NCBI GenBank assembly: GCA_028284885.1
Contig: JANQQW010000064.1
Coordinates: 1 to 40,089 of the forward strand
Direction: 5' to 3'
From: Planctomycetaceae bacterium
GTDB taxonomy: Bacteria > Planctomycetota > Planctomycetia > Planctomycetales > Planctomycetaceae
Length of the DNA stretch: 40,089 nucleotides
The position numbers were made by a program, and so were the translations under genes. Each line of letters opens with the position of its first letter. Position 1 is the stretch's first letter. Below are positions 17,631 through 26,562 of this stretch, in pieces. Below the pieces are notes generated by a model, which made no database searches, was not told the DNA's origin, and saw only the letters and a list, made by a program, of their open reading frames with translations.

Positions 17631-18806
17631 ATGTCCAGCCTGCCTGCCGCCGTGAACCCGCCGCTTCGGACGCTGATGGGGCCGGGGCCGAGTGACGTGC
17701 ACCCGCGGGTGTGGGCGGCCACGGCCGCGCCGACGGTCGGGCACCTCGACCCGTACTTCCTGCGGGTGATGGACGAGATGCAGACGATGCTGCGGCAGGT
17801 GTTCCGCACGGAGAATCCGCTGACGTTCGCCGTCAGCGGGACCGGCAGTGCCGGGATGGAGGCGTGCGTCGTCAACCTGGTCGAACCGGGCGACCGGATG
17901 CTCGTCTGCCAGAACGGCGTGTTCGGCGGGCGGATGGCCGACGTCGCCGGTCGGGCCGGGGCGGAGGTGACGGTGCTGGAGCGACCGTTCGGCGAGGTGT
18001 TCACGGCCGATGAGATCAAGGCGGCGTTGGACGGCAAGCCGGTGAAGGCGGTCGGCATCGTGCATGCGGAGACGTCGACCGGGGCCATGCAGCCGCTCGA
18101 GGAGATCTCGAAAGTCGTGCACGAGGCCGGGGCGCTGCTACTGGTCGACTGTGTGACGTCGCTGGCCGGCGCACCGGTCGAGATCGACGCGTGGGACGTG
18201 GACGCCGCCTACTCCGGCACGCAGAAGTGCCTCAGCTGCCCGCCCGGTCTCGCCCCCGTCACGTTCTCGCCGCGGGCGGAGGAGGTGATCGCCAACCGGA
18301 AGTCGAAGGTCGCCAGCTGGTACCTCGACACGACGATGATCCGCAACTACTGGGGCAGCGAGCGGGCCTACCACCACACGGCCCCGATCAACGCGAACTA
18401 CGGGCTGCACGAGGCGCTGCGGCTGGTGCTGGAAGAGGGGCTGGAGGCCCGTTGGGCTCGTCACCGCGCGAATCACGTGGCGCTTCGCGAGGGGCTCGCC
18501 GCCCTCGGCATCGAGTACGCGGTCGCCGAGGCGCACCGGCTGCCAATGCTGAACGCCGTTCGAATCCCGGCGGGAGTCGACGACGCCACGGTCCGCAAGC
18601 GGTTGCTCACCGAGTTCGGCATCGAGATCGGGGCCGGTCTCGGGCCGATGAAGGGCGTCACTTGGCGGATCGGTCTGATGGGCGCAGCGAGCACGCGGCG
18701 AAACGTGCTGCTGTTCCTCGCCGCATTGGAAGCGTGCCTGTCGGAACAGGGCGTCGGCGTGACACCCGGAACGGGCGTCGCCGCCGCGAACGCGGCCTAC
18801 GCCTGA
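17631..18806 (+). CDS. Class V aminotransferase (alanine/serine-glyoxylate type)
   Basis: PLP-dependent transaminase of the alanine-glyoxylate / serine-pyruvate family, 391 aa, moving an amino group from Ala or Ser to glyoxylate or a similar acceptor. Family signatures are [13 protein letters not shown] at the N-terminus, [11 protein letters not shown] (68-78) for phosphate binding, HAETSTG (145-151), VDCVTSLAG with the PLP-ring Asp173, and the Schiff-base Lys199 in [29 protein letters not shown] is typical of this subgroup. ATG 17631 is preferred to the GTG one codon earlier. It is a single gene, convergent with the TPR lipoprotein gene, with a strong inverted repeat between them. The exact substrate pair is not resolved by sequence. 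Confidence 0.93.
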   Translation: MSSLPAAVNPPLRTLMGPGPSDVHPRVWAATAAPTVGHLDPYFLRVMDEMQTMLRQVFRTENPLTFAVSGTGSAGMEACVVNLVEPGDRMLVCQNGVFGGRMADVAGRAGAEVTVLERPFGEVFTADEIKAALDGKPVKAVGIVHAETSTGAMQPLEEISKVVHEAGALLLVDCVTSLAGAPVEIDAWDVDAAYSGTQKCLSCPPGLAPVTFSPRAEEVIANRKSKVASWYLDTTMIRNYWGSERAYHHTAPINANYGLHEALRLVLEEGLEARWARHRANHVALREGLAALGIEYAVAEAHRLPMLNAVRIPAGVDDATVRKRLLTEFGIEIGAGLGPMKGVTWRIGLMGAASTRRNVLLFLAALEACLSEQGVGVTPGTGVAAANAAYA

Positions 18807-18808
18807 CC

Positions 18809-18942
18809 GTGGGACGGATCTCCGAATCCGTCCAACCGCCGGTTCGAGGACGCGACCAGTCGAGAGACGGACTCGACGTCACCGATCGACGAGGGGAGTT
18901 GCCGGCGGAGCCGAGCAGGACGGATTCGGAGATCCGTCCCAC
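18809..18942. repeat. 25-bp perfect inverted repeat between convergent genes, each arm itself a hairpin
   Basis: Arms at 18809-18833 and 18918-18942 are exact reverse complements, 84 bases apart. Each arm also folds on itself (GGACGGA/TCCGTCC, 8-base loop). They sit between the stops of two convergent genes at 18806 and 18948. A bidirectional terminator or a pair of extragenic palindromes are the likely explanations. Confidence 0.75.
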
Positions 18943-18947
18943 AGGTT

Positions 18948-20072
18948 TCAGAACGGCTGCACGACCGGTCGTTGCGTGATGAACGACGGCGTCTGCTGCG
19001 GGGCCGTGCCGATCGGTTGGGCCGGAGCCGCCTCCCGTGTCGCCGGCGGGCCGGGCATCGTCGGCAGGAGCGCCGGTCCGTCCGAAGTGGAGACCTCGAA
19101 GGTCGGGTGGGCGAACGTCGGCTGGGCCGCGGCGACCGGTCGAGCGGGCCGCGGAGCCGGAGCCCGCGTCTGCTGGATCGGGGGTTGCGGTGCCGGGTGG
19201 GCGTGCACGAACGTCGGCTGACGTGCGGCGGCGGCCGGGTGGGCGTGGGCGAACGTCGGCGTCTGCGGCTGCATCACGACCTGCTGCGGATGCTGCGGTG
19301 CGAAGGTCTGCGGCGGCATCATCACCTGCTGCGGGTGCTGCTGGACGTAGACCGGTTGGGCGGCGGCCGTCTGCGGGGCCGGGTTGCCCGGGAAGTAGGC
19401 GGGCTGCGAGGCCGTCATCGGGACGGCCGGAGCCGGCGGCGGGCCCATCTGGGCCATGCGGGCGTGGAGCTCGGGTTGGTTCCAGTTGCTGGCGAGCGAC
19501 TGTTGGTACATCCGCTGCGCCTGCTGCTGCTGGCCACGTTCGGCGTACATCTCACCGAGGTGGGCGAGTGCGGTCGGATGGTTCGGCTCCAGTTTCAGAG
19601 CCTGCCGGAGCGACTGCTCGGCCGCCCCCAGGTCCCCCGTACTCCGCTGCAGCGCGGCGAGTTCGATGCGGGCCTGCGGGTTGTAGGGCTGCGTGTTGGC
19701 CCAACCCGCCAGCATGGTGTGGGCCTCGTCCTGCCGTCCGGTGTCCACGAGGACCCGGGCGAGGTTGTGGTACGAGGGCTGGTGCATGGGGTTGGCGGCG
19801 ATCGCCTTGCGGTAGTTCTGCTCGGCGGTGCCGATGTCCCCCTGCCGGCGTGCGGCGGCGGCCAGGTTGTGCCAGTGGTCGGCGTTGCCGGGGTCGTCCA
19901 CGGCGGCACGCTCGAAGGCCTGCCGGGCGGCCCGGTAGTTGCCGAGGTTGTAGTGCATTCGGCCAAGCCGGTTGTTCACCCCGCCGTTGGTGACGTTGCA
20001 GCCCGTGAGCGAGGCACACGACAGCACGAGGGCGGCGAGGGACAGGACGGACCGGAAGGGAGCGGTGCGCAT
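18948..20072 (-). CDS. TPR-repeat lipoprotein with Gln/Pro/His-rich tail
   Basis: Exported lipoprotein of 374 aa. The N-terminal signal MRTAPFRSVLSLAALVLS leads to the lipobox LTGC with Cys25. Residues about 33-205 are five or so tetratricopeptide repeats (NLGNYRAARQAFERAAVDDP, NLAAAARRQGDIGTAEQNY and similar), a protein-interaction scaffold of the kind found in pilus-assembly (TadD-like) and envelope complexes. From about 207 the tail is low-complexity and rich in Pro, Gln and Ala, with internal repeats QHPQQVxMxPQT (twice) and PTFxHAHPA (twice, with further variants). The start at ATG 20072 has GGAGG six bases upstream. The partner proteins are unknown; no pilus genes are nearby. The repeat-rich tail suggests a periplasm-spanning or wall-binding linker, which is inference. 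Confidence 0.85.
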   Translation of the reverse strand: MRTAPFRSVLSLAALVLSCASLTGCNVTNGGVNNRLGRMHYNLGNYRAARQAFERAAVDDPGNADHWHNLAAAARRQGDIGTAEQNYRKAIAANPMHQPSYHNLARVLVDTGRQDEAHTMLAGWANTQPYNPQARIELAALQRSTGDLGAAEQSLRQALKLEPNHPTALAHLGEMYAERGQQQQAQRMYQQSLASNWNQPELHARMAQMGPPPAPAVPMTASQPAYFPGNPAPQTAAAQPVYVQQHPQQVMMPPQTFAPQHPQQVVMQPQTPTFAHAHPAAAARQPTFVHAHPAPQPPIQQTRAPAPRPARPVAAAQPTFAHPTFEVSTSDGPALLPTMPGPPATREAAPAQPIGTAPQQTPSFITQRPVVQPF

Positions 20073-20196
20073 GGCACGCCTCCAGCGGATTCGCGTTGGG
20101 GAGCGGAGAGTCGGAGTGAGAACGACCGCGAGGTGAGGGGGCGGTCGAAGGGGCCGGGAAGTTAGTCGGGACCGCTGTCGGCCGCAAGGGGAGTTT

Positions 20197-20244
20197 TCGT
20201 GAACGAAATCCGGCCGACCCGACGGGAATCTCGGAGATTCACGA
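20197..20244. repeat. Nested inverted repeats at the 3' end of proC
   Basis: TCGTGAA (20197-20203) pairs with TTCACGA (20238-20244), and inside it GAATCTC (20226-20232) pairs with GAGATTC (20234-20240). The structure covers the proC stop codon and the spacer before the TPR gene. It could terminate proC transcription; there is no clear T-run. Confidence 0.35.
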
Positions 20245-21057
20245 GTGCCCGAGTTCGACCGACCGCTGCGTCGCGGCGACGACGGCGTTCATCAGCGTGC
20301 CCCGCAGGCCGCCGGACTCCAGCGCGTGGAGGCCGGCGATCGTCGTCCCGCCGGGGCTGGTGACGGCGTCCTTGAGCGCGCCGGGATGCTCGCCCGTCTC
20401 GAGGACCATGCGGGCGGCCCCCAGCAGCGTCTGGGCGGCGAGGCGGGTGGCCGTCTCCCGAGGCAGGCCGCAGCGAACGCCACCGTCCGAGAGGGCCTCG
20501 ATCATCTGGTAGACGTACGCGGGGCCGCTGCCGCTGAGACCGGTGACGGCGTCGAGCTGCGGCTCCGGGACCTCGACCGCGAGGCCGACCGTGGAGAGCA
20601 GCTGGCCGACGAACTCGCCGTCGTGCTTCGTCGCGTACCGTCCGAGTGCGTAGCCGGACGCCCCCGTGCCGACGAGGCAGGGCGTGTTGGGCATCACGCG
20701 GACGAAGCGGATCGGCTTCTCGACGTGTGACTGCAGCCGGGCGAGCGGAATGCCGGCCGCGACCGAGACGACGAGGTGAATCTCCGAGAGCTGCTCGCCG
20801 AGGTCGGCGAGAAGCCCGGCCACGTGGTGCGGCTTGACCGCGACGACGAGTGTCGTTGCCAAGCGGGCCACCTCGCCGGCGTCGTCGAACACGCGGCCAC
20901 CGGTTGCCGCGGCGAACGACTCGCGAGCCGCCGGCAGCAGGTCGGTCGCGATCACGTGGTCCGGCGGCGTGATCTCGCTCTTCACGAGGCCGGTGGCCAA
21001 AGCGGTCGCCATGCGGCCGGCGCCGAGGAAGCCGATGGTCGGGGTGTCGTCGGACAT
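20239..21057 (-). CDS. proC: Pyrroline-5-carboxylate reductase
   Basis: Last step of proline synthesis: NAD(P)H reduction of 1-pyrroline-5-carboxylate to proline. At 272 aa it is of normal length. The dinucleotide motif GFLGAGRMATAL is at residues 9-20. Further family blocks are VVAVKPHHV, VRVMPNTPCLVGTGASGYA, AVTGLSGSGPAYVY and the C-terminal signature KDAVTSPGGTTIAGLHALE. The start at ATG 21057 has GGAGA six bases upstream, and a TACGAT box lies at 21084-21089; the longer open frame upstream has no family similarity. It is followed in the same direction by the TPR lipoprotein gene after 166 bases, with an inverted repeat at its 3' end. Confidence 0.95.
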   Translation of the reverse strand: MSDDTPTIGFLGAGRMATALATGLVKSEITPPDHVIATDLLPAARESFAAATGGRVFDDAGEVARLATTLVVAVKPHHVAGLLADLGEQLSEIHLVVSVAAGIPLARLQSHVEKPIRFVRVMPNTPCLVGTGASGYALGRYATKHDGEFVGQLLSTVGLAVEVPEPQLDAVTGLSGSGPAYVYQMIEALSDGGVRCGLPRETATRLAAQTLLGAARMVLETGEHPGALKDAVTSPGGTTIAGLHALESGGLRGTLMNAVVAATQRSVELGHS

Positions 21058-21183
21058 GAGTCGTCTCCGGTGTCGATCCGTCGATCGTAACGAAGACCGG
21101 CCCGGAAAATCCGCTGCAGAGGCGGTTGTAGGCGACCGGATGCTGCGGTTCTTCCGGTGAACACATCCACTTGGAGAGAACCG

Positions 21184-21270
21184 ATGATCGTCCCTGCCAC
21201 CATGTACGTGCTCGGAGTCCTGCTCGCCGCAGTCCTCATCGCGACGCGGTTCGTCGGCACGTGGGAGTAG
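21184..21270 (+). CDS. Short membrane peptide, 28 aa, unknown
   Basis: ATG 21184 opens a 28-codon frame ending TAG 21268-21270. It is preceded by GGAGAG (21173-21178) at proper spacing, one of the better ribosome sites in the window. The product is MIVPATMYVLGVLLAAVLIA followed by TRFVGTWE: one hydrophobic helix with a short charged tail. It lies alone between the divergent proC start and the convergent xer 3' end, 10 bases before the latter. It has no recognised family. It may be a small inner-membrane protein or a chance frame; the ribosome site and hydrophobicity favour a real gene. Confidence 0.5.
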   Translation: MIVPATMYVLGVLLAAVLIATRFVGTWE

Positions 21271-21280
21271 CCGTGACCGC

Positions 21281-22225
21281 CTACGCCCGCGGGTGGTGCT
21301 TGGCGTGAATCGCCTTGAGCCGCCCGTGGTCGACGTGGGTGTAGAGCTGCGTCGTGCGGATGCTGGCGTGGCCGAGGATCTCCTGCAGCGCACGAATCTC
21401 GGCGCCGCCAGCCAGCATGTGCGTCGCGAAGCTGTGCCGCAGCGTGTGCGGGCTCACCTGCTCGCTGCAGCCGACGCGGGCGGCGTACTTCTTCACGAGG
21501 TTCCACACGGCCACCCGGCTGATCGGCCCGCCGCTGCGGGTGACGAACAGCCACGCCGTGGAGTCGGACCGGGCGAGGTCGCCCCGCTCGTGCGTCAGGT
21601 ACTTCTCGAGAGCGAGCCGGGCGACCGGGTTGAGCGAGACGATCCGCTCCTTGTTGCCCTTGCCGACCACGCGGCAGAACCCCTCGGCAAGGTGCACGTC
21701 GCCGATGCGGAGGCCGCACACCTCGGAGACGCGGGCCCCGGTGGCGTACAACGTGCACAGGATGGCCCGGTCCCGCAGCGGAAACCGATCCTCGAACCCG
21801 GGTGCGGCGATCAACCGGTTCACGGTCTCCGGCGAGAGCACCTGCGGCAGGTGCTGCCACAGCTTCGGCGAGGAGAGCAGGTCGACCTGCGAGTCCTGCA
21901 GCACGCCCTCCAGCACGAGGTACCGGAACCAGGACTTCACCGAGACGATGTGCCGCGCGATCGACGACGGTGCGAGCCCCTGCTCACCGAGGTGCCGCAG
22001 GTAGCCGGTGAGGAGCGGCAGATCGACGTCTCGCAGCGGCGGCGACCCCTGCGTCCCCAGCCAGTCGTCGAACCGCCTCACGTCCCGCCGGTAGGCGTCG
22101 ACCGTGTTGGTCGACATGCCGCACTCCGCCTCCAGGTACCGCACGAAGTCCGCCACGTGCCGCGTCCCCGCCGAAGTGGGCGGCTGACCGGGCAGACGAT
22201 TGCGGGGGCGTTTCTTGGCAGGCAT
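21281..22225 (-). CDS. xerD: Tyrosine recombinase XerC/XerD
   Basis: Site-specific tyrosine recombinase, 314 aa, that resolves chromosome dimers at dif with a partner Xer protein. The SAM-like N-terminal domain (about 22-105) is followed by the catalytic domain with the full active site: Arg165 in ATGARVSE, Lys189 in GKGNKERIV, His260-x-x-Arg263 in HTLRHSFATHML, His286 in LGHASIRTTQ, and nucleophile Tyr295. The start at ATG 22225 is chosen because upstream sequence is not conserved; it adds a basic leader MPAKKRPRNR. XerC and XerD cannot be separated with certainty here; the symbol follows the general resemblance to XerD. No phage or integron genes are adjacent, so a housekeeping role is likely. 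Confidence 0.88.
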   Translation of the reverse strand: MPAKKRPRNRLPGQPPTSAGTRHVADFVRYLEAECGMSTNTVDAYRRDVRRFDDWLGTQGSPPLRDVDLPLLTGYLRHLGEQGLAPSSIARHIVSVKSWFRYLVLEGVLQDSQVDLLSSPKLWQHLPQVLSPETVNRLIAAPGFEDRFPLRDRAILCTLYATGARVSEVCGLRIGDVHLAEGFCRVVGKGNKERIVSLNPVARLALEKYLTHERGDLARSDSTAWLFVTRSGGPISRVAVWNLVKKYAARVGCSEQVSPHTLRHSFATHMLAGGAEIRALQEILGHASIRTTQLYTHVDHGRLKAIHAKHHPRA

Positions 22226-22344
22226 ACGGCCAAGATCGGCCCAAGTCGATCGCGCGCTTGAGAAACGCTGCCGGTGGTCGGTCGGTCCGAGTTGGTCGAA
22301 TCGGCGGGATGGTCGGGTCTGGACCGCACGGAAGACCCGGTCGG

Positions 22345-22764
22345 TCAGGCCCGAGAGCGCGGCTCCTCGGCGTCGGAAGGCTTGCCGAGCATGGCGTCGC
22401 GGACTCGGTCCGAGTGCCGGACGAGGAACGGGTAACCGATCGTGAAGCCGACGAACAGGATCGCCAAGACGGGCCGTGTTTCGTAGGACCCGATCGCCCC
22501 CGAGGCGAAGAGGAACACGCCGGCCGCGGTGCTGATCGTGTCCCGAAATCCCCGGCCGACCGTCTCCCCGACGAGGAACGGGAAGGTGATGGCGCAGACT
22601 CCGGACACGACTGCAAGGACGGGGTACGTCTCGAGGTTCGCAACGGCTCCGTAGGTCAGAAGGAGAACGGCAGCCGTCGTGCTGATCCGGTCCCACAGGA
22701 TTCCGAGGGGTGAGTTCTTCAAGCCGTGTCCCACAGAGGAATTGGTACTCTTTCCCATCTCCAT
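22345..22764 (-). CDS. Membrane protein with an internal tandem duplication, unknown
   Basis: Hydrophobic protein of about 139 aa from ATG 22764; the frame is open to GTG 22860, and ATG 22758 is another choice. It contains two copies of a unit of about 45 residues. The first reads ISTTAAVLLLTYGAVANLET ... ITFPFLV and the second ISTAAGVFLFASGAIGSYET ... IGYPFLV. Each copy makes two transmembrane helices, so four in all, with a charged C-terminal tail. The two-fold pseudo-repeat recalls small transporters and channels built by duplication, but no family was recognised. It follows xer at 119 bases in reverse order on the same strand and may be transcribed with it. Confidence 0.65.
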   Translation of the reverse strand: MEMGKSTNSSVGHGLKNSPLGILWDRISTTAAVLLLTYGAVANLETYPVLAVVSGVCAITFPFLVGETVGRGFRDTISTAAGVFLFASGAIGSYETRPVLAILFVGFTIGYPFLVRHSDRVRDAMLGKPSDAEEPRSRA

Positions 22765-22929
22765 CGAGAACGTGGGCGAGGCCGGTGTGGATCTCGGGAA
22801 TCGCGAGAAATCGACGATCACGTCAAACGTGAGGGGCGGAAGGTCGTCGGCGAGAGACACGACTCGACTCTTGTTCGTCGAGGGCTTGGCTCCGCCTCCG
22901 ACCCCACACCCGTCAGTCGGGCCTCGTGC

Positions 22930-24171
22930 CTACCTTACGCCGAGACGTGGGACGTAGTCGCCGCTCTTGCGGACCCACTGGACGGCGAAGTTCTGGGCCT
23001 GGAGTCCGGTGGTCGCCAGGCGGAGCGGGACGCGAGATCGCGGCGGACGTTTCGGATCGATCTTGCGACCGCGGACGTCGACGAGTTCGTACGCGGCCCC
23101 GTGCGTGCTGCCGGGCAGCCTGAAGACCTCGGCGCTCGTCCGGATGGTCTTCGACTCGCCGAAGAGAACGGACACGTGCTCGAACTTCGCCTTCTGCAAC
23201 TCCTCGCGGAGTTGGTCGATCGTCAGCGGGACGACGTCGTCTTCGCGGAGCCTCAACAAGCCGGCGGCGAGGAACTCGAGGTGACGGATCGTCTCGCGGT
23301 AGTCCTCGGCCCGGAGGTCGCGGACGTACGCGCCCCACTTGGCCTCCATGTTGGCGAAGTTGGGGACGCCGAACGCCGTGAGCCAAGCCGCCTCGGGCTT
23401 CGCACCGTTGTTCAGCAGCATCAGGAACTTGAAGAAGCCGGGTCGGAGGGCTCCGTTCTCCGCGAACAGGAAGAAGTGGGACATGCTCCAGGCCTGCAGG
23501 TAGTTCGTCCCGGCAGCCCCGCCGCGGACGGCCTGCCCCCAGTTCCGCAAGGCGAAGAACCTCGCGAACGGCATGAACTGCTGGGACTCGAGCCGAGCAT
23601 CGAGGGCGGCCCGGTCGCGTCGACGAACCTCGCCGATCACGAGAGTCCCGTCCACGGGAACGCCACGCTCGAAGACCTCGGCAAGCCCCTCGTTGATCCA
23701 CGTCGGGAGGCCGGGGAAGAGGATGCTGGCGAACTGGTGGAAACCTTCGTGCTGGAGCAGCTGACGAAACCGTTCGTCCCCGGCGCGACCGCGAAAGCCG
23801 GCCAGCGTGACGCTGTCCTTCCGCGTGATGCACATCCCCTGTGAGCCGGTGCCGTCGACGTTGAGCGAGTGGCGTAGGACGGCCATGTAGTCGTCCTGCG
23901 ACTGGAACATGAACAACCTCAGCCGGGAAGGCCGTCTCACGTTCAGACCGCGGAACATGCTGACGTACGCTTCGCAGGTGAGGTCCATGTGCAACGCGTG
24001 CGCCATGGCGTCGTCCGGCGGCATGTCCGTTCGGACTTCGTAGTACTTGGTCCGGAACAGAGCCGATCGCGCGATCCATGCCTGGGCACGCTGTGCGGAC
24101 TCAACCTGAGCCACTGCGATCGAAGGTGCAGTCAGGAGCAGCAGTATTCCCGTCCGGGCGACCAAGCGCAT
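22930..24171 (-). CDS. Exported DUF1570-type putative zinc metalloprotease
   Basis: Secreted protein of 413 aa with a signal peptide MRLVARTGILLLLTAPSIAV cut after about residue 21 (AVAQ). The motif HEGFH (His141, Glu142, His145) fits HExxH zinc binding and catalysis, and Glu161 in PTWINEGLAEVFE is placed as the third, gluzincin-type ligand. This arrangement is characteristic of DUF1570 proteins, common in planctomycetes. The fragment FMFQSQDDYMAVLRHS upstream is the usual lead-in of the family. The substrate is unknown. It is on the same strand as the helicase gene upstream (105-base gap), but the two are not functionally related as far as can be seen. Confidence 0.82.
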   Translation of the reverse strand: MRLVARTGILLLLTAPSIAVAQVESAQRAQAWIARSALFRTKYYEVRTDMPPDDAMAHALHMDLTCEAYVSMFRGLNVRRPSRLRLFMFQSQDDYMAVLRHSLNVDGTGSQGMCITRKDSVTLAGFRGRAGDERFRQLLQHEGFHQFASILFPGLPTWINEGLAEVFERGVPVDGTLVIGEVRRRDRAALDARLESQQFMPFARFFALRNWGQAVRGGAAGTNYLQAWSMSHFFLFAENGALRPGFFKFLMLLNNGAKPEAAWLTAFGVPNFANMEAKWGAYVRDLRAEDYRETIRHLEFLAAGLLRLREDDVVPLTIDQLREELQKAKFEHVSVLFGESKTIRTSAEVFRLPGSTHGAAYELVDVRGRKIDPKRPPRSRVPLRLATTGLQAQNFAVQWVRKSGDYVPRLGVR

Positions 24172-24276
24172 GGGGGCTTCCGAAAAATGGGATTCCTGGA
24201 GTGCGGCCGACGATCGGCCAGTCGTCCACGCTGTTGACTGTCGGCCCCGATCGCAAGCCGAAACTCCGCTGCGTGG

Positions 24277-26526
24277 TCACCCCACGCCGATCGGCTGCAG
24301 GGGGCTCTTGGCGGCGACGAAGGTCTCGCGGCGGGCGTCGGTCTCGAACTCGACCGTGACGGTGCGGTGCTTGGAGTAGCCGCCGAGGTCGACGATGGTG
24401 CCGCGGCCGTAGCGGGGGTGGCGGACCTGCATGCCGAGGGCGAAGCCGACCGGCAGCGGAACGGCGTCGCGGCGGCCGCCGTCGAGCAGGGCGGCCCCGG
24501 TCGTCAGCAACGGCTGCCCCTCCGGCCGCGTCCTCGCGGTGTGGCGGCGAGCGGGTGTCGGCTCGGCCTCCTGCGAGACGTCGAACTCGTCGCGGGCGAG
24601 GTCGCGGACCAAGAGTTCGGACTGCATCTCGCGGAGGAAGTCGCTGGGGATGCTGTGCAGCGACCGGCCGCGGACGTCGCGGCGTTCGGTGCGGGTCAGC
24701 ACGAGTTGCTCGCGGGCCCGTGTCATGCCGACGAACAGCAGCCGGCGTTCCTCTTCGAGGCCGCTGCCGTCCGGCGAGTTCAGGCTCCGCTCGTGCGGCA
24801 ACAGGTTGTGCTCCACGCCCACGAGGTAGACGACCGGGAACTCCAGCCCCTTGGCCGCGTGCAGCGTCATCAGCGTCACCTCGCCCGCGTCGGGGTCGAG
24901 GCTGTCCACCTCGCTGGCGAGCGAGACCGATTCGAGGAAAGCCTCGAGCGACGGGTCGTCGGGGTGCTCGGCGTCGTACCGAGCGGCGACGGCCAGCATC
25001 TCCTCCACGTTCGCCAGCCGCTGCAGGTCGTCCTCGGAACTGCTGGACTTCCACGCGGCCGTGTAGCCGGTGCGGTCGACGATCGTCCGCAGCAGCCCGG
25101 CGACGGAACCGGCGTTCGCGAGGTCGAACGAGTCGTACCACTCGGCGAACCGGGCGAGCGCGTTCGCCCCGCGCTTCGTGAGACCCGGGACGGCGGTCGC
25201 CTTCGACGCGGCTTCGAGCGGCGTGAGTCCCTTCGCGTCCGCGTGGGCGAGGAGTGTGCTGACGCTCTTCTTGCCGATGCCGCGGACCGGTTTGTTGACG
25301 ATGCGTCGGAAGGCGACGCGGTCGGCCGGGTTGAGGGCGAGCTTCAGGTACGCGAGCACGTCCTTCACCTCGACCCGCTCGAAGAACGAGACGCCGGCGG
25401 CGACCTGCGAGGGAACGCCGTCGCGGCGGAAGGCGACCTCGATCTCACGGGAGAGCGAGTTGACGCGGTAGCAGACGGCGAAGTCCGAGTACGTCCGCTC
25501 GCCCGACTCGACGGCTCGGCGGACGTCGGCGGCGATCGACTCCGCCTCGTGCCGGGCGTCCCGGAAAACCCGGAGTTCGACGGCCGGTCCCTCGTCGTTG
25601 TCGGTGACGAGCGACTTCGCCTTCCGCTTCTTGTTGTGCACGATCAGGGCGTCGGCCGCGCGGAGCACGGCCTTCGTGCTGCGGAAGTTCTCCTGCAACC
25701 GGACGACGGTGGCACCGGGGTAGTCCCGTTCGAAGCGGAGGATGTTCTCGATCTTCGCCCCTCGCCAGCCGTAGATGGACTGGTCCGGGTCGCCGGTGAC
25801 GCAGAGGTTCGGCTTGTCGATCGAGAGGGCCCGCACGATCTCGTACTGGGCGGCGTTCGTGTCCTGGTACTCGTCGACGAGGACGTACCGGAACCGCTCG
25901 TCGAGGTCGCGACGCAGCTCCGGGCTGTCGCGGAGCATCTCGTGGACGTGCAGCAGCAGGTCGTCGAAGTCGACGCTGTTCGCCTCCAGCAGCCTCTTCT
26001 GGTAGGCGGGGTAGACGCGGGCGACGACGGCCTGCTCGTGGTTGCCGATCGACTCGGCGAAGCGAGCCGTGTAGTCGTCCGGGCGGAGCAGGTCGTTCTT
26101 CGCCTTGCTGATGGCGGCGTTCAGCTTGGCGGCCGGGAAGTGCACGCCGTCGACGTCCAGTTCGTCCAGCACCACGCGGAGCAGGGCCCGCTGGTCGGTC
26201 GTGTCGGCAATCGTGTAGTTCGGGTGCAGGCCGACGTGGTCCGCGTGACGACGGAGCAGTCGGGCACAGAAGCGGTGGAACGTGCTGATGAAGACCCGCG
26301 TGCCGGGCAGCAGGGCGTCCACGCGCTCCTGCATCTCGCGGGCCGCCTTGTTGGTGAACGTGATCGCCAGGATCTCGCCGGGGTGCACGCCCTGCTCGAC
26401 GAGATGGGCGATCCGCCGCGTGACGACCCGCGTCTTCCCGGAACCGGGCCCGGCGAGGACGAGCAGCGGCCCGTCCACGTGCTGCACGGCTTGCCGTTGG
26501 CTGGGGGTGAGGTCGTCGAGATTCAC
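24277..26526 (-). CDS. pcrA: UvrD/PcrA-type DNA helicase
   Basis: Superfamily 1A 3'-5' DNA helicase of about 749 aa, acting in nucleotide-excision and recombination-related repair. Motifs: Walker A GPGSGKT (26-32), motif II DEYQDT near 218, motif III GDPDQSIYGWRG, motif IV QENFRST, motif V TLMTLHAAKGLEFPVV, motif VI EERRLLFVGMTRARE. The C-terminal MQVRHPRYGRGTIVDLGGY resembles the Tudor-like domain that binds RNA polymerase in PcrA/UvrD. GTG 26526 is chosen over an upstream ATG at 26628 because it gives the standard opening NLDDLTPSQRQAV and because a TATCAT box lies 30 bases before it. PcrA and UvrD are not distinguishable with certainty. Confidence 0.95.
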   Translation of the reverse strand: MNLDDLTPSQRQAVQHVDGPLLVLAGPGSGKTRVVTRRIAHLVEQGVHPGEILAITFTNKAAREMQERVDALLPGTRVFISTFHRFCARLLRRHADHVGLHPNYTIADTTDQRALLRVVLDELDVDGVHFPAAKLNAAISKAKNDLLRPDDYTARFAESIGNHEQAVVARVYPAYQKRLLEANSVDFDDLLLHVHEMLRDSPELRRDLDERFRYVLVDEYQDTNAAQYEIVRALSIDKPNLCVTGDPDQSIYGWRGAKIENILRFERDYPGATVVRLQENFRSTKAVLRAADALIVHNKKRKAKSLVTDNDEGPAVELRVFRDARHEAESIAADVRRAVESGERTYSDFAVCYRVNSLSREIEVAFRRDGVPSQVAAGVSFFERVEVKDVLAYLKLALNPADRVAFRRIVNKPVRGIGKKSVSTLLAHADAKGLTPLEAASKATAVPGLTKRGANALARFAEWYDSFDLANAGSVAGLLRTIVDRTGYTAAWKSSSSEDDLQRLANVEEMLAVAARYDAEHPDDPSLEAFLESVSLASEVDSLDPDAGEVTLMTLHAAKGLEFPVVYLVGVEHNLLPHERSLNSPDGSGLEEERRLLFVGMTRAREQLVLTRTERRDVRGRSLHSIPSDFLREMQSELLVRDLARDEFDVSQEAEPTPARRHTARTRPEGQPLLTTGAALLDGGRRDAVPLPVGFALGMQVRHPRYGRGTIVDLGGYSKHRTVTVEFETDARRETFVAAKSPLQPIGVG

Positions 26527-26556
26527 GCGTGGCCGTCCGTGGTCGTCGAAGCCCGG

Positions 26557-26562
26557 ATGATA
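26557..26562 (-). promoter_or_regulatory. Candidate -10 box (TATCAT) for the helicase gene
   Basis: TATCAT on the minus strand, 30 bases before GTG 26526. It supports that start, since an ATG at 26628 would place this box inside the gene. Confidence 0.4.
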
